From positions 6,219,801-6,283,800 of the forward strand of contig NZ_JQMQ01000005.1 of assembly GCF_000744815.1 (NCBI RefSeq): DNA of 64,000 nucleotides. The letters are read 5' to 3'. The position numbers and the translations under genes are program-made. Positions within the stretch are counted from its first letter, which is position 1, and each line of letters starts with the position of its first letter. The stretch comes from Phaeacidiphilus oryzae TH49 (GTDB lineage: Bacteria; Actinomycetota; Actinomycetes; Streptomycetales; Streptomycetaceae). Shown here in pieces: positions 34,594 through 43,361 of this stretch. Under the pieces are notes generated by a model that saw nothing but the letters and a program-made list of their open reading frames with translations, ran no database searches and was not told the origin of the DNA.

Positions 34594-35619
34594 ATGGCGA
34601 CAGACCGAGGCACGGCGGCGGGTACCGGGATCCGGCATCGCACGGTGGACCTGCCGGGGAGAGTGCGGATGCACCTCGCCGAGGCGGGGCCCGCGGACGG
34701 CCCGCCGGTGATCATGCTGCACGGCTTCCCCGAGTGCTGGTACTCCTGGCGGCACCAGCTGAGGGCGCTCGGCGCCGCGGGCTTCCACGCCATCGCCCCG
34801 GACCAGCGCGGATACGCCCGCACCGAGGCCCCGGAGGAGATCGAGGAGTACTCGCTGCCGGACCTGGCCGGCGACGTGGTCGCGCTGATCGGCGCGACCG
34901 GCAACCGCTCCGGCCGCAGGCCGGTGCTGGTCGGCCACGACTGGGGCGCGCCGGTGGCCTGGGTGACCGCCATGCTCCGGCCGGACCTGCTGTCCGGCGT
35001 GGCCGGGCTCAGCGTCCCGCCGATCCTCCCGGCCGGGATGCAGCCGCCGTCCGTCACCCGGCACACCTACGGCGAGGGCTTCTACCAGATCTACTTCCAG
35101 GAACCCGGCCGCGCGGACGCCGAGTTGGCCGCCGACCCGGACCTCAGCTTCCGCTCGCTGCTCTTCTTCGGCTCGGGCGACAACCCCGGCAACAACCCGC
35201 CGAAGGTCTGGGTCGTCCCCGAGGGCCTCCGCCTCTCCGACGGCCTCCGCGCCCCCGAGAAGCTGCCGGACTGGCTGACGGAGGAGGACGTGGCGACCTT
35301 CGTCCGGGAGTACGCGGAGCACGGCGACCGCGCCTTCACCGGCCCGCTCAACTGGTACCGGAACATCGAGCGGAACAACAGGCAGCTGGCGGTCTTCGAC
35401 GGCCGCACGATCCCCCTCCCCGCGCTCTTCGTCGGCGGCGACCGGGACCTGGTGATGGCCTTCCGCGGGATGGAGCACCTGCCGGAGATCCTCCGGCACG
35501 CGCTGCCGCGGCTGCGCGGCTCCCACATCCTCCCGGGCTGCGGCCACTGGACCCAGCAGGAGCGCCCCGACGAGGTCAACGGGCTGCTGCTGGAGTTCCT
35601 GCGCGGCCTGGAGGAGTAG
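34594..35619 (+). CDS. Epoxide hydrolase (alpha/beta fold)
   Basis: A 341-residue enzyme opening epoxides to diols. HGFPECWYSWRHQ gives the HGxP oxyanion motif, Asp116 in VGHDWGAPVAW is the nucleophile expected in epoxide hydrolases rather than the Ser of esterases, the cap domain has LNWYRNIERN with a candidate activating Tyr, and the base is the His in GCGHWTQQERP. It is probably cytoplasmic and monocistronic, ending at a terminator. Confidence 0.9.
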   Translation: MATDRGTAAGTGIRHRTVDLPGRVRMHLAEAGPADGPPVIMLHGFPECWYSWRHQLRALGAAGFHAIAPDQRGYARTEAPEEIEEYSLPDLAGDVVALIGATGNRSGRRPVLVGHDWGAPVAWVTAMLRPDLLSGVAGLSVPPILPAGMQPPSVTRHTYGEGFYQIYFQEPGRADAELAADPDLSFRSLLFFGSGDNPGNNPPKVWVVPEGLRLSDGLRAPEKLPDWLTEEDVATFVREYAEHGDRAFTGPLNWYRNIERNNRQLAVFDGRTIPLPALFVGGDRDLVMAFRGMEHLPEILRHALPRLRGSHILPGCGHWTQQERPDEVNGLLLEFLRGLEE

Positions 35620-35640
35620 CCGGGCAGCCGCGCCGGGCGT

Positions 35641-35663
35641 GCCCCGGGCCGGCCGCCCGGGGC
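35641..35663. terminator. Bidirectional terminator between convergent genes
   Basis: GCCCCGGGC and GCCCGGGGC form a perfect 9-bp stem around CGGCC in the 50-base gap between the epoxide hydrolase and the convergent MFS gene. No T-run follows on either strand. Confidence 0.5.
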
Positions 35664-35669
35664 GTCCGC

Positions 35670-37091
35670 TCAGCCGGGGTCGCGGGCCAGCCGGCGGCGT
35701 TCCGCCAGGGCGTCCGCGACGCGGTGGGCGTCCCGCCGGTAGGTCAGGTGGAGCGCGCCCAGCAGCACGGCGTTCGCCAGCATCAGGACCACCAGCACCC
35801 AGAGGAACACCCCCTGCAGCCCGAGGCTCGCGGCGAGCCGGCCGGCGAGGATCGAGAACAGGCCCCAGCCCAGGGTCTCGAAGACGGACAGCCACACCGC
35901 GAAGGCCTGGCCGCGCAGTTCGGGCAGCACCACGGCGGCCACCACCGGCCGGTTCACCGGCGGGTTGAGCCCCTGCCCGACACCCATCAGCGCCCAGAAC
36001 ACGCAGTACGGCGCGATCCCGCCGGGGTAGTGGAACTGGGTGCCGAAGAACGCCGCCACGGCGAAGAAGACCTGCGCCGCCTGGAGGTAGCCGGCCCGGC
36101 CGTGGTCCGGCCAGCGCCGGTCGACCGGGCCGAGGAGGAAGCCCCCGCCGACCGTCCCGGCCAGGTAGCCGAGGCCGAACGGCAGCGACACCACCGCCGC
36201 CACCGCATTGCTGAACCCCCGCTCGGAGGCCAGGAACTGGACGCCGAAGACGAGGATCAGCAGATGCCCGGAGAGCAGCCGGGACGCCATCATCAGCGCA
36301 TACGTCGGGATCCGGAACAGCCCGAGCACCGACCGCACGGTGACCGGTCGCCGCTGCCGCTCCCGGACGTCCTCGTCGAGGTCCGCGAGCTGCTCCTCGG
36401 CGGCCCCGACGCCCGGGTCCCGGTAGACCGTCGCCACCACCAGGCCGGAGAGGAGGCAGACCGCGCCGATCGCCCACATCGCGTAGCGCCAGCCGTCGCT
36501 GAAGCCGGTGAGCAGGGCCAGCAGCGGTCCGAGCGCCGAGCCGACGGTGCTGGTGACGCCGTAGAGGATGCCGGCCGCCCGGCCGCGCTCGCGGTCGCTG
36601 AAGGAGTCCGCGATGACGGCGTTGGCGATCGGGTTGCCGCCGTTGACCGCCGCGGCCATCAGCGCGTTCAGGAGCAGCAGCCAGCCGAAGCCGGACGAGA
36701 ACCCGGCGAGGATGCCGAAGAGGCCGCCGAGCGAGGTACTGGCCACCAGGGCGGCACGCCGCCCGACCCGTCCGGCGAGCCAGACGAACAGCGGTCCGGC
36801 CGGCACCGAGGCGGCCTTGCCGAGCGCGCCGAGGAGGCCCAGGCTGCCGTTGTCCAGGCCGAGGGCGGCGGCGATGGAGGGGAAGAGGGTGGCGGTGACA
36901 CTGCCCTCGGTGCTGTCCACCGCGGTGACGCCGGTCAGGGTGAGGAGATTGCGCCAGCGGTGCGGCACACCGGCGGCCGCGGCCGCCCCGGCCGGCGGCG
37001 TGGACGCCGGCGTGGACGCCGGCGTGGATGCCTCGGCCGCCGGCCGGACTCCGGCATCGGCTCCCGCGCCGGACGCGGGCTCCGCGGTCAT
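35670..37091 (-). CDS. MFS transporter linked to the sulfatase
   Basis: A 473-residue 12-TM carrier. A disordered N-terminus with Ser-Thr-Pro-Ala repeats precedes TM1. The loop GRVGRRAALVAS lies after TM2, SDRERGRAAGILYGVTST lies near TM5, and there is a long central loop (DLDEDVRERQRRPVTVR). The ATG overlaps the TGA of the sulfatase gene (ATGA), so it is the last gene of the PadR-sulfatase-MFS unit and probably moves the sulfatase substrate or product. Confidence 0.85.
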   Translation of the reverse strand: MTAEPASGAGADAGVRPAAEASTPASTPASTPPAGAAAAAGVPHRWRNLLTLTGVTAVDSTEGSVTATLFPSIAAALGLDNGSLGLLGALGKAASVPAGPLFVWLAGRVGRRAALVASTSLGGLFGILAGFSSGFGWLLLLNALMAAAVNGGNPIANAVIADSFSDRERGRAAGILYGVTSTVGSALGPLLALLTGFSDGWRYAMWAIGAVCLLSGLVVATVYRDPGVGAAEEQLADLDEDVRERQRRPVTVRSVLGLFRIPTYALMMASRLLSGHLLILVFGVQFLASERGFSNAVAAVVSLPFGLGYLAGTVGGGFLLGPVDRRWPDHGRAGYLQAAQVFFAVAAFFGTQFHYPGGIAPYCVFWALMGVGQGLNPPVNRPVVAAVVLPELRGQAFAVWLSVFETLGWGLFSILAGRLAASLGLQGVFLWVLVVLMLANAVLLGALHLTYRRDAHRVADALAERRRLARDPG

Positions 37092-38872
37092 CGGACTCTC
37101 CCCTCGGCGAGCCGCGGGCGGACGGCGTCCAGGCCGGCGCCGAGCTCGCGCAGCGCGCCGACCGGGAACAGCGCCCAGCGGGCCAGGTCGATCGGGGTCG
37201 CCCCGGCCGGGAAGGCGACCAGTTCGGTGTGGGCCAGTCCGGGCAGCCGCTCCTCCACCACCGTGCGGTAGGCGGGCTCGCGGAGGAGTTCGAGCACCGG
37301 CCGGCCGAGGAGGTCGGCGGCCGGCAGCTCGTCCGGCGGCGGCATCGGCTCGGCGGTGGCGGCAGCGCGCGCGGCCTGCGCCCGCACCAGCAGATGCCGC
37401 TCGGTGACCGGCCCCTCGTACGGGATGCCCAGGCGTTCGAACTGGCTGCGGGGGGCGTCGGCGTCCCGGAGGAGGGAGGCGAGGAGGCGCAGCATCCGCA
37501 GCTCGGTCTCCGGGTCGTCCAGCGGGCGCTGTTGGCCGGGGTCGCTGTCGAGGTCGAACAGCAGGGTGCCGTGCCGCCAGGGGTTCATCCAGCCGCCGGC
37601 GCCGGGTATCCGGAGGGTCCGCAGGCCCTTGGTGAACGGCAGCGGCTCGGCCGGCTCCCACTCGGCGAGCTCCTCGACGGCGTACCGGCCGCGCATATGG
37701 GTGGGCATCAGGGTGTACTCCTCCAGCGGCCCGTTCTCCGGGGTGGCGGAGGCCCGCATGTACACATGGCGGCCGTCGGTGACGTTGACGTGGCCGCCGT
37801 GGATCCCGAACAGGGCGCCCTCGCGTAGTCGCCGATCCTCCGTCAGCACCGCGGCCAGATCGCGGCCCTGCATGTCCGGCGGGGTCTCCAGGCCGAAGTA
37901 GCGCAGCAGGGTGGGGGCGATGTCGATGGTCTGGGCGAGCGCGCCGCGGCGGGTGTCCGCGCCGCGGGTCCGCGGGTCCCACAGGAACATCGGCAGGTGC
38001 ACCAGCTCGTTGAACCAGGGCATCACCGACTTCGCCCACCAGCCGTGCTCGCCGAGGAGGAAGCCGTGGTCGGTGTTGACGATCAGCATGGTGTCGTCCC
38101 ACATGCCGTGCTCGTCCATCAGGTCCAGCACCCGGCCCAGCGAGTGGTCGCACATCGAGACCAGGGCGGCATAGCGGCGGCGGGCGTGCTCCACCTGCTC
38201 CTGCGGCTCGGTGACCTTCCGGTAGCTCGGCCAGTCGAACTCCGGTCCCTCGTAGTCGTCCCCGTCCTGGTAGCGGTCGGTGTAGGGCCGGTGGACGAAG
38301 AAGGGCTCGTGGGGGTCGAAGAGCTCCAGCTGGAGGAGCCAGCGGTCGGCGTCCGCATTGGTCTCCAGGAAGTGCAGCCCGGCGTCGACGGTCCGGGTCT
38401 GGGAGTGCTCGGCCTCTGTGGGCATGTAGCTGCGGTTGATGGCGTCCTGGCGGCGCAGTGGCGGGCCGCTGCCCTCGCGCAGCCCGTCCACCACGCCCTT
38501 CCACGGATCGCCCTCCTGGCCGCGGAAGAACTCCCAGGTGGTGTAGCGGGTGTGGTAGGTGGCGCCCCCGTCCTCCCAGTAGTGCGGGTGGTCGGAGACC
38601 AGGTGGGTGTGGACGCCGGCGTCCCGCAGCAGTTGCGGCATCGAGTCGTCGAACGGCTCCAGTGGCCCCCAGGAGCGGTGGAGGAAGTTGTAACGGCCGG
38701 TGTGGAGCTCCCGGCGGGCCGGCATGCAGGGCAGGGAGCCGGCGTAGAAGTCGTCGAAGGTGACCGCCCGGGCGGCCAGCCGCGCGAAGTTGGGGGCGTC
38801 CACGACGGTCCTGGCGTAGGGGGCGAGGAGGTGCCGGTTGAGGCTGTCGAACATCAGGATGATGGCGCGCAC
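37088..38872 (-). CDS. Type I (formylglycine) sulfatase
   Basis: A 594-residue sulfatase of the alkaline-phosphatase fold. MFDSLNRHLL near the start supplies a metal-binding Asp. Cys49 in LPCMPARRELHTGRY is the CxPxR residue converted to formylglycine, and MLIVNTDHGFLLGEHGWWAK supplies further metal ligands. There is no signal peptide, so it acts in the cytoplasm on an imported sulfate ester. It follows the PadR gene by 16 bases. The maturation enzyme is not in the window. Confidence 0.92.
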   Translation of the reverse strand: MRAIILMFDSLNRHLLAPYARTVVDAPNFARLAARAVTFDDFYAGSLPCMPARRELHTGRYNFLHRSWGPLEPFDDSMPQLLRDAGVHTHLVSDHPHYWEDGGATYHTRYTTWEFFRGQEGDPWKGVVDGLREGSGPPLRRQDAINRSYMPTEAEHSQTRTVDAGLHFLETNADADRWLLQLELFDPHEPFFVHRPYTDRYQDGDDYEGPEFDWPSYRKVTEPQEQVEHARRRYAALVSMCDHSLGRVLDLMDEHGMWDDTMLIVNTDHGFLLGEHGWWAKSVMPWFNELVHLPMFLWDPRTRGADTRRGALAQTIDIAPTLLRYFGLETPPDMQGRDLAAVLTEDRRLREGALFGIHGGHVNVTDGRHVYMRASATPENGPLEEYTLMPTHMRGRYAVEELAEWEPAEPLPFTKGLRTLRIPGAGGWMNPWRHGTLLFDLDSDPGQQRPLDDPETELRMLRLLASLLRDADAPRSQFERLGIPYEGPVTERHLLVRAQAARAAATAEPMPPPDELPAADLLGRPVLELLREPAYRTVVEERLPGLAHTELVAFPAGATPIDLARWALFPVGALRELGAGLDAVRPRLAEGRVR

Positions 38873-38888
38873 GGAGGTCCCTCCCCGT

Positions 38889-39497
38889 TCAGCGGACTTC
38901 GTCGAGGCGGGCCAGCAGCTCCGGGCCGGCCACGTGGTCCGGGGTGTCCAGCAGGATCTTGCGCAGCAGGTCCAGGCGCTCGATGTGGGCGTCGATGGCG
39001 CGGGCGCCGGTGCGGTGGGCCCATTCGGAGACCAGGACGGCGATCCCCGCGTCGAACGGGGCGGGGGTCTCGGCGTCCGGGAGGCTGCGGTCGCGGTGGC
39101 GGTAGCGGGCCACCTCTCCGCGCCGGGCGTGGAGCTCGGTGTCGATCAGGCCGAGGAGCTGATCGCGGGTCAGGAAGCCGGCGAAGGCGAGCCGGACGCC
39201 GAAGTCCGGGTCCTGGAACCGGGAGGGCGGGCTGTACGGGCCGGTGAGCCAGTCCAGGAAGACCGTCATCCCCTCGTCGGTGATCCGGTAGGTCTTGGCG
39301 TCGGTGGCGCCGGGCCGCCGCTGGACGGTGTGCGCGACCCAGCCGCTGGACTCCATCTTCGCCAGCGAGCGGTAGACCTGGCTCATCTGGGTGTTGGACC
39401 GCAGGAAGCGCCCGTGGCTGTCGAGGAACTTCTTCAGGTCGTAGCCGGTGCGCGGATGCCAGGCGAGGACCCCCAGCAGGATGCTCTCGAGCTTCAT
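38889..39497 (-). CDS. PadR-family regulator
   Basis: A 202-residue regulator. The PadR winged helix spans MKLESILLGVLAWHPRTGYD to the wing RRPGATDAKTYRITDEG, followed by a helical C-domain of the PadR_C (Vir) type. It heads the unit with the sulfatase and the transporter, and a perfect 22-bp inverted repeat stands 10 bases before its start, so autoregulation of the whole unit is likely. Confidence 0.9.
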   Translation of the reverse strand: MKLESILLGVLAWHPRTGYDLKKFLDSHGRFLRSNTQMSQVYRSLAKMESSGWVAHTVQRRPGATDAKTYRITDEGMTVFLDWLTGPYSPPSRFQDPDFGVRLAFAGFLTRDQLLGLIDTELHARRGEVARYRHRDRSLPDAETPAPFDAGIAVLVSEWAHRTGARAIDAHIERLDLLRKILLDTPDHVAGPELLARLDEVR

Positions 39498-39507
39498 CGC
39501 TTGCTCT

Positions 39508-39561
39508 CCATGTCACTTGTGGAATGGTCGACCTGCCGAGACCATTCCACAAGTGACATGG
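39508..39561. promoter_or_regulatory. Perfect 22-bp inverted repeat upstream of padR
   Basis: Both arms (39508-39529 and 39540-39561) are 22 bases, exactly complementary, and begin CCATGTCACTTG; the spacer is 10 bases. It is A/T-richer than its surroundings. It lies between the PadR start and the 3' end of the KDPG aldolase gene, so it is either the PadR operator or a terminator for the upstream unit. The absence of a T-run and the closeness to padR favour the operator. Confidence 0.7.
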
Positions 39562-39612
39562 GGTGACAAGACTCCGGACGCAGAGGCCGGGACGCTCCGG
39601 GGGAGCCTCCGA

Positions 39613-40260
39613 TCAGAGCGCGGCCGTGAACTCCCGCGCCCGGCGGGTGATCTCCGGCCAGTCCCCGGACGCCACCGCCTGCGGCGGGACGGCGTCCGTG
39701 CCGGCCGAGACGGCTATCGCGCCCTGGGCGAGGAACTCCCCGGCGTTGCCGGCGTTGACCCCGCCGGAGGGGAGGAGCCGGACGTCCGGCAGGGGGCCGC
39801 GGAGGTCCTTGAAGTACCGCGGGCCGAGGGCGTGCGCCGGGAAGATCTTCACCGCCGCCGCGCCCAGGTCCAGCGCGGTGAGCACCTCGGTCGGGGTGAA
39901 CGCGCCCATCACGACCGGGACCCCGCGCTCCCGCCCGACCGCCGCGACCTCCGGCCGCAGCCCCGGGGTGACCAGGAACTCGGCGCCCGCGTCCACCGCC
40001 GCGGCGGCGTCACCGGCGGTGAGGACGGTGCCGGCGCCGATCCGGCAGCCGGTCTCCGCCGCGACGGCCGCGGCCGCGCGGAGATGGCCGGTCAGATCCG
40101 GCGTGGTGAAGGTGAGTTCGACGGTGCGGATGCCGCCCTCGGCCAGCGCCCGGCAGAGCGCGGCGGCGTCCGGGATCCGCGGCGCGCGGACCACCGTCAG
40201 CACGCGGTCGGCGGCGAGGACGTCCATCACCGTGGGGGTGGAGGTGCGGGTGGTGGTCAC
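39613..40260 (-). CDS. 2-keto-3-deoxy-6-phosphogluconate aldolase (KDPG/KHG aldolase)
   Basis: A 215-residue class I aldolase that splits KDPG to pyruvate and glyceraldehyde-3-phosphate. Glu48 in VELTFTTPD is the catalytic acid/base, GAGTVLTAGDAAAAVDAGA is typical, and Lys138 in AAVKIFPAH forms the Schiff base. The GTG start, behind GGAAGGAAC, overlaps the TGA of the deacylase gene (GTGA). It is the last gene of the leftward unit and completes the route from KDG made by its neighbours. Confidence 0.93.
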   Translation of the reverse strand: MTTTRTSTPTVMDVLAADRVLTVVRAPRIPDAAALCRALAEGGIRTVELTFTTPDLTGHLRAAAAVAAETGCRIGAGTVLTAGDAAAAVDAGAEFLVTPGLRPEVAAVGRERGVPVVMGAFTPTEVLTALDLGAAAVKIFPAHALGPRYFKDLRGPLPDVRLLPSGGVNAGNAGEFLAQGAIAVSAGTDAVPPQAVASGDWPEITRRAREFTAAL

Positions 40261-41870
40261 CGAACGGTTCCTTCCGGGGTGCGGCGGAGGGCGCGGCCGG
40301 GGCGGGCCCCGGTCGGACGGCCGTCCGCGATGACGGCGGTGCCGTCGACGAATACCTGCGGGATGCCGGCGGCCTGCTGTCTCGGGTCCTCGAAGGTGGC
40401 GGTGTCGGCCACCGTCTCCGGGTCGAAGAGCACCAGGTCGGCGCGGTGGCCTGGGCGGATCAGCCCGCGGTCGGCCAGCCGCAGCCGGCGGGCCGGACGG
40501 CCGGTGAGGTGGGCGACGCACTCCTCCAGGCCTAGCACCCCCTCCTCCCGGACGTAGTGGCCGAGGTAGCGGGGGAAGGTGCCCCAGGCGCGCGGGTGCG
40601 GGCGGGCGGCGGCCAGGAGCCCGTCGCTGCCGCCGGTGTGCGCCGGGTGGCGCATGATCGCCCGGACGTTCTCCTCGTGGCCGACCAACTGGAGGATGGT
40701 GGTGCCCAGTTCGTCGCCCAGGAGCAGGTCGGTGTAGAGGGCGAACGGCTCCCGGCCGCGCTCGGCGGCGAGTTGGGCCAGGGTGCGGCCGACGGCGGCG
40801 GTGTCCCGGGAGCCGGAGATCTGGACGGTGTGCCAGTCAGCGGTGACGCCGTGGCAGCCGTCCGAGCCGTTCACCTCCAGATCGGCGCGGATGCGGGCGA
40901 GGGAGGACGGGTCCCGGAGCCGGTCCAGGATCGCCGCCGGGCCGCCGGCCGAGGCCCAGCTCGGCAGCAGGGCGACCAGGGTGGTCGAGCCCGGCAGGTA
41001 CGGATAGCTGTCCAGGGTGAGGTCGCAGCCCCCGGCGATCGCCGCGTCCAGGAGGTCCAGCAGCTCGCCCGCCCGGCCCCGGTTGACGCCGAAGTTCATG
41101 GTGGCGTGGGAGAGGTGGAGCGGGCAGCCGGACTCGCGGGAGATCCGCACCATCTCGGCGTAGGCCGCCAGCGCGCCGGCCCCGTAGGAGCGGTGGTGGG
41201 GGGCGTAGAAGCCGCCCAGCTCGGCGACCGTGCGGCAGAGGGCGGTGAGTTCGGCCTCGTCCGCGTACATCCCGGGGGCGTAGGTGAGGCCGGAGGACAT
41301 CCCCACCGCGCCCTCCGCCATCCCCTCGGCGACCAGGGCCCGCATCCGGTCCAGGGCCGCGGCGTCGGCGGGGCGCGGCTCCCAGCCGAGGACGAGCATC
41401 CGGACCGAGCCCTGCGGGACCAGGTAGCAGGCGTTGACCGCGATCCCGTCCCGGTCCAGCCGGTCCAGGTACCCGCCGACCGAGCGCCAGTCCCAGGCGA
41501 AGTCCGCGTCGTCCGGGTCGCCGTTCCAGCCGGCGACGGCACGGCGGGTCTGCTCCAGGGTGGCGTCGTCCACCGGGGCGTAGGAGAGGCCGTCCTGGCC
41601 GAGCACCTCGCAGGTGACGCCCTGGGAGACCTTGGCGAAGTGGTCCGGCTCGGTGAGGAGGGCCAGATCGGAGTGGGCGTGCATGTCGATGAAGCCGGGG
41701 GAGAGGACCAGGCCGTCCGCGTCCAGCACCCGGCGCCCGGTCAACCGCTCGCCGGGGGCGGCGAGTTCGGCGATCCGGCCGGCCGCGACGGCGACCTCGC
41801 GGCGGACCGCGGGCGCACCGGTGCCGTCGGCGACCAGGGCGCCCCGGATCACCAGGTCGGTGCCGGGCAT
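40257..41870 (-). CDS. N-acyl-D-amino-acid deacylase family amidohydrolase
   Basis: A 537-residue amidohydrolase. GFIDMHAHSDLALL holds the metal-binding HxH, GVTCEVLGQDGLSYAPV contains the bridging Cys typical of D-aminoacylases, HHRSYGAG and LHLSHATMNFG supply further His ligands, and the catalytic Asp is in THTGG-type PAHTGGSDG. It removes an acyl group from a D-configured amine. With the PLP deaminase and the KDG kinase and aldolase the likely substrate is N-acetyl-D-glucosaminate; a D-amino acid is the alternative. Its ATG shares one base with the TGA of the deaminase gene. Confidence 0.9.
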   Translation of the reverse strand: MPGTDLVIRGALVADGTGAPAVRREVAVAAGRIAELAAPGERLTGRRVLDADGLVLSPGFIDMHAHSDLALLTEPDHFAKVSQGVTCEVLGQDGLSYAPVDDATLEQTRRAVAGWNGDPDDADFAWDWRSVGGYLDRLDRDGIAVNACYLVPQGSVRMLVLGWEPRPADAAALDRMRALVAEGMAEGAVGMSSGLTYAPGMYADEAELTALCRTVAELGGFYAPHHRSYGAGALAAYAEMVRISRESGCPLHLSHATMNFGVNRGRAGELLDLLDAAIAGGCDLTLDSYPYLPGSTTLVALLPSWASAGGPAAILDRLRDPSSLARIRADLEVNGSDGCHGVTADWHTVQISGSRDTAAVGRTLAQLAAERGREPFALYTDLLLGDELGTTILQLVGHEENVRAIMRHPAHTGGSDGLLAAARPHPRAWGTFPRYLGHYVREEGVLGLEECVAHLTGRPARRLRLADRGLIRPGHRADLVLFDPETVADTATFEDPRQQAAGIPQVFVDGTAVIADGRPTGARPGRALRRTPEGTVR

Positions 41871-43204
41871 CAGAACCACGTCCGGACCAGGTCGACCACC
41901 ACCGGGTCGGCGGAGTCCGCGTCGTCCAGGACGGGGATCAGGGACCACTTGTCGAAGGCCGTGCAGGGGTGGGAGAGCCCCAGCCGCAGCACGTCGCCGA
42001 CGGCGGCCCGGGCGGCGCCCGGGCCGGTCAGGAAGGCGTGCTGGTCGTTGAGGGCGCTGACCTCGCACTCCGTCAACCGGCCTGCGCCGAAGAGGAGTTG
42101 GGGCTCGGGCAGGCCCTCGTCGAAGGGCAGGTCGCGCTTTCCGGCGTCCAGCAGGGCGAGTTCGGGCTCGGGGTGCGAGACCACCCGCGCCCAGCCGTGC
42201 ATCCCGGCGCGCAGCCGGGGGGTGCCCGGCGCCCGGCCGTCGGCCGAGCCGAACGGCGAGATGCCGCGGTAGAAGCCGTCGTCGTGGATCAGGTAGGCGC
42301 CGGAGCGGAGGACGGCGTCCACCTCGGGGGCGCCGTTCGGGCCGTTCGCGCCGCTCGGGCCGTTCGCGCCGTTCAGCGCGCCGAGGGCACGGGCCACCCG
42401 GTCCGGGTAGGCGCTGCCGCCGGCGGTGACCACCGGGCGCTCGGTCTCGTAGCCGAGCCCGGCCAGCCGGCCGTGGAGCTCGGTGAGCCGGTCCAGGTAG
42501 CCGTCGACGACGGCGAGGGAGTCGGCGGAGGCGTCGTGGGCGAAGGCCCCCTCGTAGCCGCCGGTGCCGGCCAGCCGCAGGAGGGGGGAGCGGCGGACCG
42601 CCTCGGCGACCCGCAGCGCGGCGTCCAGGTCCCGTACGCCGGTGCGGCCATGCGGCCCGCCCAGCTCGACCAGGACGTCCACCGGGCGGCCGGCGCCGGC
42701 CGCGCGGAGGGCGGCGTCCATCAGCTCGACCGTGCGCTCGGAGTCCACCCAGCAGAGGAAGGCGAATTCCGGATCGGCGTCCAACTCGGCGGAGAGCCAG
42801 GCCAGTCCGGCCGGGTCGACCAGCGAGTTGGCCAGCATCAGCCGGCTCACCCGGAAGGCGCGGGCGACCCGCAGCTGCGGGAGGTTGGCCAGGGTGACGC
42901 CCCAGGCCCCGGCGTCCAGCTGCTGCTTCCACAGCGCCGGCGCCATGGTGGTCTTGCCGTGCGGGGCGAGGAGCACGCCGGCCGCGTCGGCCCAGGCGGC
43001 CACGGTGTCCCGGTTGTGCGCCAGGGCGGAGGCGTCCAGGGTCAGCAGAGGGGTGCCGAGCTCGGAGAGCCGGGGGCGGGAGGCCAGCCAGGAGCCGGCG
43101 GTCTCGCCGTGGGCGGCGGCGGGGACGGCCTTGAACCGCCAGTCCAACCGCTCCTCGCGGAGGGCGGCCACCGCCACCTCGTCCAGAGTGCCCGCTGCTG
43201 CCAT
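41870..43204 (-). CDS. PLP-dependent amino acid deaminase (D-serine dehydratase-like / D-threonine aldolase fold type III)
   Basis: A 444-residue fold-type III PLP enzyme. Lys84 in APHGKTTMAPALW binds PLP, the barrel continues with WGVTLANLPQLRVA, and the C-terminal domain has GLSHPCTAFDKWSLIPV, whose His and Cys match the zinc ligands of eukaryotic D-serine dehydratase. The ATG is chosen for CTGGAGG seven bases upstream. A short Gly-Ala-Asn-Gly-Pro repeat (residues about 280-295) is an odd insert. It should eliminate ammonia from a 2-amino-3-hydroxy acid; D-glucosaminate would give 2-keto-3-deoxygluconate. Confidence 0.88.
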   Translation of the reverse strand: MAAAGTLDEVAVAALREERLDWRFKAVPAAAHGETAGSWLASRPRLSELGTPLLTLDASALAHNRDTVAAWADAAGVLLAPHGKTTMAPALWKQQLDAGAWGVTLANLPQLRVARAFRVSRLMLANSLVDPAGLAWLSAELDADPEFAFLCWVDSERTVELMDAALRAAGAGRPVDVLVELGGPHGRTGVRDLDAALRVAEAVRRSPLLRLAGTGGYEGAFAHDASADSLAVVDGYLDRLTELHGRLAGLGYETERPVVTAGGSAYPDRVARALGALNGANGPSGANGPNGAPEVDAVLRSGAYLIHDDGFYRGISPFGSADGRAPGTPRLRAGMHGWARVVSHPEPELALLDAGKRDLPFDEGLPEPQLLFGAGRLTECEVSALNDQHAFLTGPGAARAAVGDVLRLGLSHPCTAFDKWSLIPVLDDADSADPVVVDLVRTWF

Positions 43205-43232
43205 CGCTCTGCCTCCAGGTTCACCTGCCACG

Positions 43233-43258
43233 TTGCAGAATACGCAATCAACGTTGCG
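43233..43258. promoter_or_regulatory. Candidate IclR operator in the divergent gap
   Basis: TTGC at 43233, GCAA at 43244 and TTGCG at 43254 are spaced about one DNA turn apart, and ACGTTGC occurs twice. The site lies between the deaminase and KDG-kinase starts, where one regulator could control both halves of the pathway. Confidence 0.45.
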
Positions 43259-43361
43259 CTACCTGCTACCGTGGTTCTAGCATCGCCGCGACGAACCGGT
43301 CAATCCGGACGACGGCCGCGACCGCGCGGGCCCGCCGGGCCGCCCCCACGCCGAGGGAGAC

